Assembly: GCA_016212475.1 (NCBI GenBank)
Contig: JACRGC010000011.1
Span: 16,255-80,254, forward strand
Direction of reading: 5' to 3'
DNA from: Microcaldota archaeon
GTDB taxonomy: Archaea > Micrarchaeota > Micrarchaeia > Norongarragalinales > SBBD01
Length of the DNA: 64,000 bases
Made by a program: the position numbers and the translations under genes
The notes under the pieces: generated by a model
What the model saw: only the letters and a program-made list of their open reading frames with translations
What the model was told of the DNA's origin: nothing
Database searches by the model: none
In this document: one piece after another, positions 56,992 through 64,000 of the stretch
Layout: every line of letters begins with the position of its first letter
Numbering within the stretch: the stretch's first letter is position 1

Positions 56992-57537
56992 TTAAGGTGT
57001 TGCCAATTTCCTGCTTTCCTTGTTTCCGCACTCCTGGCAAACAAGCAGCCGGCCCCTTTGGGAAAGGACGTCCCTGCACCTCGAGCATCTGGCGCGCACA
57101 ACCCCCAAATTTTCCTCGGAAATTGTGATGTATGTGCCAAGCGGGGTGATTTCAATTATTCTTCCTTTGACAATATCGCCCATTTTAAGGAATTCGCGGA
57201 AATTTTTAATGAAGCCTCCGCCACGGTTGATTTCCGTTATTCTTAAGTATGCATAAGTGCTTCCTATCGCCTTGCGCTCCAAGGAGTTATCGGCGCTTTG
57301 GATTAAAATCAGGGAAACCGAATCATAAAGATCCTCAACCCGCCCATAGACAATATCGCCTTCCTTTAGCATTCTTGCAAATTTGCTGGTTACTACCTGG
57401 ACTTGCTTGTTTACAAGTTTCTTTTCGCCAAGAACCATGGAATAAACATTTCCATTTTCAGCAAAAGTCTTCTCATTCCCAAAAAACTCCTCTTCCATCC
57501 CAAGCGACTCGCCCGGAACTACAATTTCCCTAGACAT
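56992..57537 (-). CDS. csl4: Exosome RNA-binding subunit Csl4
   Basis: VVPGESLGMEEEF...GDIVYGRVEDL...GDIVKGRIIEITPLGTYITISEENLGVVRARCSRCRDVL...CQECG. Confidence 0.93.
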   Translation of the reverse strand: MSREIVVPGESLGMEEEFFGNEKTFAENGNVYSMVLGEKKLVNKQVQVVTSKFARMLKEGDIVYGRVEDLYDSVSLILIQSADNSLERKAIGSTYAYLRITEINRGGGFIKNFREFLKMGDIVKGRIIEITPLGTYITISEENLGVVRARCSRCRDVLSQRGRLLVCQECGNKESRKLATP

Positions 57538-57703
57538 ATGTTTGATTCACCAATTGACATTGTTTATAGCCGTGAACAATTTTAAATGGCTGTTTTTTGG
57601 GGTTTTGAATAAGAATGCCAAATTGCAAAACGGTTTTTGAAGACTTGATTGGCTTTATTTAGGGTTTAGAGCTGCGCACGTTTTGGAAAGTTTTATATAT
57701 TAG

Positions 57704-57763
57704 GTATGCGTTGTATTCTTTGTTGAATTTAGCATAAAAGTATGCTAAGTATGCGTTGTATGC
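57704..57763. promoter_or_regulatory. Iterated GTATGC elements upstream of a RHH-like gene
   Basis: GTATGC at 57704, 57740, 57749, 57758 (last three exactly 9 bp apart); inverted repeat AGCATA-AAAG-TATGCT at 57731-57746. Confidence 0.65.
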
Positions 57764-57772
57764 GGTGATTTT

Positions 57773-58051
57773 ATGGATGTGACGTTTAGGAAAATAGATG
57801 GGAACAGTTTTAGGAAATTCAAGGCAAGGTGCGCAGAACTTGGGATTTCAATGGGCGATGGGTTCAATGAGGCAGTTTCCAGCTGGATGGGCGAAAAAAT
57901 CATTTCAACGCATATTCCAGCAAGGCAAAAGCAGGATATCCATACGCTTACGGACCTTGGATCCCATATCCATATGCTTAGCCAAAACAAGGAATTTGGG
58001 GGAATTGGAAAAGTTTTTAAAAAAACCAAGGAAGCCAAAAGGAGGCGTTAA
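57773..58051 (+). CDS. Putative ribbon-helix-helix DNA-binding protein
   Basis: MDVTFRKIDGNSFRKFKARCAELGISMGDGFNEAVSSWM has a RHH-like pattern; basic tail. Confidence 0.55.
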   Translation: MDVTFRKIDGNSFRKFKARCAELGISMGDGFNEAVSSWMGEKIISTHIPARQKQDIHTLTDLGSHIHMLSQNKEFGGIGKVFKKTKEAKRRR

Positions 58052-58117
58052 GAGCGCATCCAATTGCCATCAATCAGAATCAATATTAAGGCGCAATTCT
58101 TTATAGATTTGATAATT

Positions 58118-58834
58118 ATGTCATCCAGATTGATATTTTTGTTTCTGGTCCTTTTGGTCATGCTGGTTTTTACCTATGATTTATACAGCTATGGAATAGA
58201 GCTCAAGAAAACGCCGCTTCTTATCACAAACCCTTCGCTTGTCATCCAAGCGCATTTGAAAATCAACTCGGATAAGGGCTTTGTCGAGGCAAATTGCCCG
58301 GATATTTCAAAATTCAACGCAAACAGCCCGTACAATGATTATGCGGAAATCCCAAAGGAAGCTTGGGATAAATGCATATCCGAGCTCGCCCCTAATGCGT
58401 ACGTCAAGGATTCATGCCTCGAGGGCGAAATTGGCGCCCAGGAGCTTTTGACTGAAATCAATTCGCAAAACGAGCTCGTTTTGGGATTGCAAAAATACGG
58501 AGTGAGGTTCACGCCTCTTCCGGCATACAGGCAAATGGAGCAATTTGCGGACACAAACCCCTGCATAAGGGCAGTGAAAAGCTTTTCGGATGGGAATAGT
58601 TTGGCTCTTGACCTTTCCGGATCCAAACTATTGCATCTAAGTAGGTTTTCCGAAGGGGTAACCGAACTTACAAATGAAAACCTTTTAAGAATTACGGGAG
58701 GCACAGTAGCCCCGGAGGATGCATTCAAGGATTATAGGCTTTCGACTTTCATTGCACTTTCCGGAATCTTCATTTTCATAATTTTGCTATACTCGGTTTA
58801 TATGCAATTGACAAGCAAAAATTCCGAAGAATAG
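58118..58834 (+). CDS. Membrane protein with N- and C-terminal TM and extracytoplasmic Cys-containing domain
   Basis: LIFLFLVLLVMLVFTYDLY ... FIALSGIFIFIILLYSVYMQL; four Cys in the central domain. Confidence 0.7.
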   Translation: MSSRLIFLFLVLLVMLVFTYDLYSYGIELKKTPLLITNPSLVIQAHLKINSDKGFVEANCPDISKFNANSPYNDYAEIPKEAWDKCISELAPNAYVKDSCLEGEIGAQELLTEINSQNELVLGLQKYGVRFTPLPAYRQMEQFADTNPCIRAVKSFSDGNSLALDLSGSKLLHLSRFSEGVTELTNENLLRITGGTVAPEDAFKDYRLSTFIALSGIFIFIILLYSVYMQLTSKNSEE

Positions 58835-58879
58835 ATTTATAAGCGGGTTTTGGATAACTGATTCGATAGGTGATTTTGG

Positions 58880-59173
58880 ATGGATAGGATTTTTGGCACC
58901 TGGTACGACAACAGGTTTGCGGATGCGGGCATCAAGACGTTTTTGTTTTTGATTGTTGTTTACGTACTTGTCATTGTTTACAACATACTCGGAGGAACCC
59001 CAAGGATGCAATGGTATGATTTTGTCAAGGAAGCGGTTATACTCGTAACAATTGTTGCATTCTTTTCCTTCTATTATGCAAACGGCGCGCACCGGAAGTA
59101 TAGGCAGCACGTTGCACTCAGGGCACAGCATATTTCAAGGAACTTGAAGAATAAGCCAAAATCAAAACGCTAA
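58880..59173 (+). CDS. Small membrane protein
   Basis: TFLFLIVVYVLVIVYNIL and EAVILVTIVAFFSFYYA TM segments. Confidence 0.65.
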   Translation: MDRIFGTWYDNRFADAGIKTFLFLIVVYVLVIVYNILGGTPRMQWYDFVKEAVILVTIVAFFSFYYANGAHRKYRQHVALRAQHISRNLKNKPKSKR

Positions 59174-59193
59174 AAAATTGAAGGTGAACAAGC

Positions 59194-59742
59194 TTGTACA
59201 TTCATTTGGTATACTTAATCCCGTTCCTTGTGATATTGAAATTTCTTGACGCCTATTTGACAATTTGGGTCTACCACACATACAAGCAATTCGGGCGCAA
59301 GTATTTGATGCTTGAAAGCTTCGAGGCAAACCCGAATTGGAAAAAGGATGTTGAACACGGCTTTAAGAGCTGGAAGCATTTCACATTCCTATTTGCACTT
59401 GTGATTTTGCTCTCTTACCTGTTTTCAGTTGAGCCCTATGGATTTGCATACGAGTTCTTCTCTGGCTTTTCACTTTTCTTGTATTTGGCAATAAATTTTG
59501 AGCACCTCTCACACTTAAGGGAAATGGCGCAGATGCCAGGGCGGGTCAGTGGGAAATTGTTTTACTCTCTTGATTATTACTTCAGCACAGCTTCGCACAA
59601 TTACGTCAAATACTCGGCAATGCTCTTCTTTGCCTGGATTGCAACCCAAAGCGCGTTCATATGCGGGGCGGTTTTTGGGCCGCTTTTCATTGCCGCCCTA
59701 ATTAAGGTAAGATGGGATGCTTATTCTTCGGATAAGAAATAA
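59194..59742 (+). CDS. Multi-pass membrane protein (TTG start)
   Basis: Hydrophobic 182-aa ORF following 58880..59173. Confidence 0.65.
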   Translation: MYIHLVYLIPFLVILKFLDAYLTIWVYHTYKQFGRKYLMLESFEANPNWKKDVEHGFKSWKHFTFLFALVILLSYLFSVEPYGFAYEFFSGFSLFLYLAINFEHLSHLREMAQMPGRVSGKLFYSLDYYFSTASHNYVKYSAMLFFAWIATQSAFICGAVFGPLFIAALIKVRWDAYSSDKK

Positions 59743-59832
59743 CTAAATTGGGATCGGCTATTTACGGCTTAAGATACGGCTATTTGCAATCAAGCTAGGG
59801 TTATTTATTTTCAGGTTTGCAACTAATTCCCT

Positions 59833-60366
59833 ATGGCAACAGAAATCACGCCGATAAAAAACGCATTACGGCGGCATGATACTTGGTATAGCAACGGAGC
59901 CTCCCTTAGGGAGCATGAAAGATACTTTGGCTTGAGAATTGAGGATAGGATCCTCAAAAAAATTGAAAAAGGCGGAATCACAAGGGTGCTTTTCCTTGGA
60001 TCTGGGAAAAACCCAATTGCCCTGCACGAATTAAGCAAAATGCTAAAGGGGAAGATAAAGAAGGGAAGACTTGAGCTTCATGCAACGCACATAACCGCAA
60101 AAAGTGAATGGGGCGCCTACATTAAGAGGCATAAAGAATTGCCGGTTACTTTTTACAAAGCAACTATCCCAATGATTAGGAAAAAAGGCCTGAAATTCGA
60201 CATCATAGTGGATAGGCTCGGCGCAATATTGTTTTCGAATGACAAGAAAAATTCGTTCATTGAGGCAAAAAAATTGCTTCGGAGGAACGGAATCCTAGTT
60301 ACGGAAATGAATTGGATTGGCGAATTGAGAGATAAATGGAAAACAAAAAGACTAAACCGAATTTGA
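59833..60366 (+). CDS. SAM-methyltransferase-like protein
   Basis: TRVLFLGSGKNPIALHELSKML...FDIIVDRLGAILFSNDKKNSFIEAKKLLRRNGILVTE. Confidence 0.6.
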   Translation: MATEITPIKNALRRHDTWYSNGASLREHERYFGLRIEDRILKKIEKGGITRVLFLGSGKNPIALHELSKMLKGKIKKGRLELHATHITAKSEWGAYIKRHKELPVTFYKATIPMIRKKGLKFDIIVDRLGAILFSNDKKNSFIEAKKLLRRNGILVTEMNWIGELRDKWKTKRLNRI

Positions 60367-60369
60367 CAA

Positions 60370-61323
60370 TTAAACCGGGATGCATTTTCCACCGGCATCC
60401 GGATAAGTCCCATCAAAAACGCAGGCGTATTCCAATGGGCATTGGAAAGCGGCTATCCCTCCGCAAAATGAACCTTCAAATACCTTTTCGGAAATGAATT
60501 TGCCGTTCTTATTAATTACTAATTTTTTAACTATGCCAAGATCCTTGATTTTTGTTAGGTCTATTGTTGTTGTCACACTATCCATCCCAAGGCACTTCAT
60601 GCAGGCGCGGTTTGAACGGTTGGCTTCAAAATTGATCTCCAAAACGCCCGAAGAAGGGCTAATTTCACCAATAGGTGCCAATTGCGGAACGATTTTCCAG
60701 GAAACGGAATAATCCTCGCAGTTGCTTGCAAATCTTGCTGAAACGAACAGCTCGGTTTGGGAGCGAAGCTGGACAAATGCGGTTTCGTTGCCATATTCGC
60801 CGCATTGATAGGAGGAATTTGCAACCAAAACATAATCGCTCAAAACATTCCCTTTCCCATCAATCAATTTGGCAAACTGCCTATCAACCAGAATTTCAAT
60901 TTTATAGCCGTTGCTGCAGCTGCATGCTAGGCATACCATTTCACTGATTAGGGTTTTTTTGAATTCGTAAACGGTTATTCCAAAGTTCTTGAAATACTCT
61001 TTGATTATCAACTCTTCATTGTTTTTCAAATCATCCTGCATTTCCTTGCCCGATGGGTAAGTTCTTGCTGCAACCCGGTATTGCTCCCAAGGGTTTTCAT
61101 TGCATTGGATTGGATTAATCGTCACCCAAACTTTGTTTGCATCCGGGAAAACAGATGGGATTGGGGTTGGGGAAATAGGCGGGATTGTTGTTGGCAAAGG
61201 AACTTGGGAAACAGTAGGCGTTGGAGTAACGCTTGGGTTGCCCAATTGCGTGCAGCCGCTCATTACAACTGCAAAAAGCAATAGCAATGTTCCAATGTAA
61301 ATCCTTGCGTCCAATTTTACCAT
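60370..61323 (-). CDS. Secreted lipoprotein
   Basis: ARIYIGTLLLLFAVVMSGCTQLG lipobox followed by Pro/Thr-rich linker. Confidence 0.75.
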   Translation of the reverse strand: MVKLDARIYIGTLLLLFAVVMSGCTQLGNPSVTPTPTVSQVPLPTTIPPISPTPIPSVFPDANKVWVTINPIQCNENPWEQYRVAARTYPSGKEMQDDLKNNEELIIKEYFKNFGITVYEFKKTLISEMVCLACSCSNGYKIEILVDRQFAKLIDGKGNVLSDYVLVANSSYQCGEYGNETAFVQLRSQTELFVSARFASNCEDYSVSWKIVPQLAPIGEISPSSGVLEINFEANRSNRACMKCLGMDSVTTTIDLTKIKDLGIVKKLVINKNGKFISEKVFEGSFCGGIAAFQCPLEYACVFDGTYPDAGGKCIPV

Positions 61324-61495
61324 GCAAAAATTAGGTGAAAGTCATATATAAACGGGATTTTTTTGTTCAGCAAATGCTTAAGCAAAATATGAGCGTTGAA
61401 TACGGAATTAGCAAATAGGCCTTAAAGTTGATTGCAAGACGGTGATTTATTAAGATTGTTCATGCATAAACAATCATCAATTTAGGTGATTATTA

Positions 61496-61600
61496 ATGTT
61501 AAAACCAAAAGCAAGGAGGCGCCGGATTGCGCTTGCAAGGAAAATGAGGAAAATCAAGTTCAAAAAGTCGAGCAAAACGAGCAGAAGGAGGAATTACTGA
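61496..61600 (+). CDS. 34-aa very basic ORF (eL41-like?), absent from ORF track
   Basis: MLKPKARRRRIALARKMRKIKFKKSSKTSRRRNY with GGTGA Shine-Dalgarno 7 nt upstream. Confidence 0.65.
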   Translation: MLKPKARRRRIALARKMRKIKFKKSSKTSRRRNY

Positions 61601-61679
61601 TTTTTTAATTTATTTTTAAGTTTTAGCAAGGAAGGAAACGGTTTTGCATCCGTAAATTTATTGAAAGGCAATTCTGATT

Positions 61680-62420
61680 TTACGCCCCTTCCCACTGCTC
61701 CACATGCACTTTTGCCTTATCAAACCCTTTTTCTAATAGCAAAGTTTTGACTTCGGCAACCATCTGGGGATTTCCGCAAATGAACGCCTGTGTGCTTGAA
61801 ATGTCATCAATTTTCATATCCTTCAAAACACCTTGCACATACCCCTTTCTTCCATCCCATTTGTGATCTGGCCTGCTAAGAGTTGGCATCAATATGAATT
61901 TTGGGTGCGACCTTGCGTACTTTTCCAGTTCCTCACGGAAAACAAAATAATTCGTATTGCGCATGCCATAAACAAGCATGATCTCAACATCGCTATTTGC
62001 ATGCACCAAATGGCGGATCATGCCCATGATTGGCGCAATTCCAGAGCCTGTTGCAACCATCAATATCTTCTTTTGTGGATGCTCGTTTGTGAAATTGCCA
62101 AACGGGCCTTTTACCCCAACCTTAGTGCCAAGCTGCATATGATCCTTCACATATTGCGTAAACCCGTTCGTTTCCTTGATTTTAAAGCAGAATTCAATTG
62201 TGCCCTCGTGATGCGGAGCTGATGAAATGCTATACGAGGTCCATTTCAATGCATGCGGATTTGCCCTAAGCGTAAAGCCATCCATGGAAAGCATGGCATA
62301 TTGGCCTGCCTTGTAAATGAAATTTGATTCATGGGGAAGCCTAAGCTTCACTACGCGCATTTCCAATTTACCATCATCATGGTAATCCTTGATTTCAATA
62401 GCCTCTGCTCTAATTTCCAT
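61680..62420 (-). CDS. Ferredoxin-NAD(P) reductase-like FAD/NAD oxidoreductase
   Basis: WTSYSISSAPHHEGTIEFCFKI, GVKGPFGNF, LMVATGSGIAPIMGMIRHL motifs. Confidence 0.92.
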   Translation of the reverse strand: MEIRAEAIEIKDYHDDGKLEMRVVKLRLPHESNFIYKAGQYAMLSMDGFTLRANPHALKWTSYSISSAPHHEGTIEFCFKIKETNGFTQYVKDHMQLGTKVGVKGPFGNFTNEHPQKKILMVATGSGIAPIMGMIRHLVHANSDVEIMLVYGMRNTNYFVFREELEKYARSHPKFILMPTLSRPDHKWDGRKGYVQGVLKDMKIDDISSTQAFICGNPQMVAEVKTLLLEKGFDKAKVHVEQWEGA

Positions 62421-62521
62421 TAAGAATCAGTGATTGATTTAGGCAAGAAATCATTAAAAAGACTTGGGAATGCGCCCTTTTTGAAAAAAACTTGCCACAA
62501 TTCTCAAGGCTAAAAAAAAGA

Positions 62522-62986
62522 TCAACGAATTAGAGCAAAATAAGCTATGAGGATTGCAGACCAATTGATCAGCATGAAATAGGGATTCCTCCACCAGATG
62601 TAACCTTTGATGGATGGGGTTGTTAACGGGTAGAGGGGCATTTGGGGCTCTGCCGGCGAGCCTTTATGGGTGTAAAGATCAAGAAGGATGTGCAAAATCC
62701 AGGCAATTGTTGGATAATACAGCTCTCCGGTTAGGAAATAGATGGTTGTTGCAAACGCCGCAACCGAAAGAAGGCTGTGCGAAATCAGATACACCTTCCT
62801 AACATGGGGAAAGAGCCTTTGCCTTGAGATTTTTTGGCTTTTTGCAAACAAATTGATTGAAAACAGGATTGCCGCGGAAACGAACATTATATCCGGAAAA
62901 ACCCCAAAAAACAGCCCTTGGAGGTAATCTTGCCTGCCATTGAAAAAGATCATGTATGTCCAGGCAAGATGCGAGAAAAAATCCAT
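62522..62986 (-). CDS. Multi-pass membrane protein (YdjM-like)
   Basis: MDFFSHLAWTYMIF...GVFPDIMFVSAAIL...WILHILLDLYTHKG; ATG at 62986 preceded by GGTGG. Confidence 0.7.
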   Translation of the reverse strand: MDFFSHLAWTYMIFFNGRQDYLQGLFFGVFPDIMFVSAAILFSINLFAKSQKISRQRLFPHVRKVYLISHSLLSVAAFATTIYFLTGELYYPTIAWILHILLDLYTHKGSPAEPQMPLYPLTTPSIKGYIWWRNPYFMLINWSAILIAYFALIR

Positions 62987-63067
62987 GATTCCACCATATT
63001 GCAACAAAAGGAGAAAATACTTCATCAATCGGTTATATTTAAATTGGTTGGATGGGTAAAATTGGGG

Positions 63068-63826
63068 ATGGGTAAATTTGCTTTTGCATTGCTTTTGGTT
63101 TTGCTTACGGGCAGCATCAGCGCCGCAAAAATATCGGGAAACACGCACGATCTTTACACATTGGAAATCATCAACAATACGGTAGTTGAAATAAACACGG
63201 TTCCTGCCCAAAAAATCGTTGCTGAGAATGGGCACTACGAATTCACAATTCCGGGAGGGGATTACTCGCTTGAAGGATTGCTTTTTAGGAACGGAGAGCT
63301 TGCAATGTATACGCAGGAAAATGTCTCTTTGGTGGATGAGGGCAGCTATGAATTGGACCTATTGCTTGAGCCGATCGATAATTCCACATATCAGGCAGGC
63401 ATTGGCGATATTCCGGTAGATTTGGAAAATGGCCAAGGACCGGATGTTTTGATGATAATTATTGGGTTTTCACTAATCCTATTTTTGGCATATATCAACT
63501 ATAACCAGCAATTGAAATACATTTCACACCAAAGGGAAAAACGGCTTAAATTTCTTGAGGAAAAGACGCCAGAAGAGCCAAAAATTTTGCAAAATGTTGG
63601 GAATGCATTGGAGCAAAATACATCCATTCAAGCCGCCCTTAGCGAAGAATCCGCCAAAATTTTGGATGTGATTGAAAAAAGCGAAGGGAGGATCCAGCAA
63701 AAGGAGCTTAGGAAAATATTCAAATTTTCAGAGGCAAAAATGAGCAACCTGCTTGATGATTTGGAAGAATCAGGAAAAATCAAAAGAATAAGGAAAGGAA
63801 GGGGCAATCTGATTCGGAAAATTTGA
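63068..63826 (+). CDS. Membrane-anchored wHTH regulator with extracytoplasmic beta domain
   Basis: Signal peptide MGKFAFALLLVLLTGSISAAK, beta-rich domain, TM VLMIIIGFSLILFLAYI, C-terminal wHTH ILDVIEKSEGRIQQKELRKIFKFSEAKMSNLLDDLEESGKIKRIRKGRGNLI. Confidence 0.75.
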   Translation: MGKFAFALLLVLLTGSISAAKISGNTHDLYTLEIINNTVVEINTVPAQKIVAENGHYEFTIPGGDYSLEGLLFRNGELAMYTQENVSLVDEGSYELDLLLEPIDNSTYQAGIGDIPVDLENGQGPDVLMIIIGFSLILFLAYINYNQQLKYISHQREKRLKFLEEKTPEEPKILQNVGNALEQNTSIQAALSEESAKILDVIEKSEGRIQQKELRKIFKFSEAKMSNLLDDLEESGKIKRIRKGRGNLIRKI

Positions 63827-63877
63827 TGGATTCGATTATTGACGATTTCTGCACTTGTGCGGCTCTGTCCCGCTAAT

Positions 63878-64000
63878 TCATAGAATCACCTTGATGTTGT
63901 GCAACAGCACTTTCATGAAAAGCTCGGATTGCTGGCTTCGCCAGCATCGGCTCCTTAGGGAGGAGCCAAACATCTGCTTGAATGTCGAGAAATAATTCTC
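63878..64000 (-). mobile_element. IS transposase C-terminus (DDE, IS4/IS5-like), truncated by window edge
   Basis: Minus strand ENYFSTFKQMFGSSLRSRCWRSQQSELFMKVLLHNIKVIL-stop, typical DDE transposase tail; absent from ORF track. Confidence 0.75.

Noticed and set aside
1-64000. CRISPR array or cas genes
   Set aside because: No regularly spaced identical repeats of 24-40 bp and no Cas-like ORFs; repeats found are only 6-17 bp.

Overview
AT-rich archaeal chromosomal window, probably from a DPANN-type lineage (lineage is inference). It is gene-dense. The backbone is the archaeal ribosomal-protein operon Rpp29-uS17-uL14-uL24-eS4-uL5-uS14-uS8-uL6-eL32-eL19-uL18-uS5-uL30 on the minus strand (about 4.99-11.75 kb). 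Other informational or housekeeping genes are PheS/PheT, PriS, aRF1, Csl4, NadM, Sua5/YrdC, a HAM1-type NTPase, M17 aminopeptidase and HtpX. Accessory content includes a toxin-antitoxin cluster (0-2.9 kb) with two further TA pairs at 13.5-14.1 and 28.6-29.2 kb, two P2-type cation ATPases, cation/proton antiporters, lipoproteins and several membrane proteins. Items most worth a second look: (1) a wHTH protein and a second protein that both end in a PEP-synthase-like phosphohistidine swivel domain but show no recognisable kinase half, flanking an AAA ATPase, with a third degraded swivel-domain tail at the ATPase 3' end; (2) a C/D-box sRNA candidate with a TATA-like promoter at 26.2 kb; (3) ORFs missing from the track: uS14 (53 aa), a 34-aa very basic eL41-like ORF, a 29-aa membrane microprotein, and an IS transposase C-terminus at the right edge; (4) pseudogene remnants (nitrilase tail at 47.0 kb, DUF4258 toxin tail at 2.8 kb); (5) a SpoT/Mesh1-like HD protein with altered catalytic motifs; (6) ordered short repeats or palindromes in front of a RHH-like gene and between aRF1 and its divergent neighbour. 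No CRISPR array, rRNA or convincing tRNA was seen. All names come from reading motifs by eye; no database search was run.
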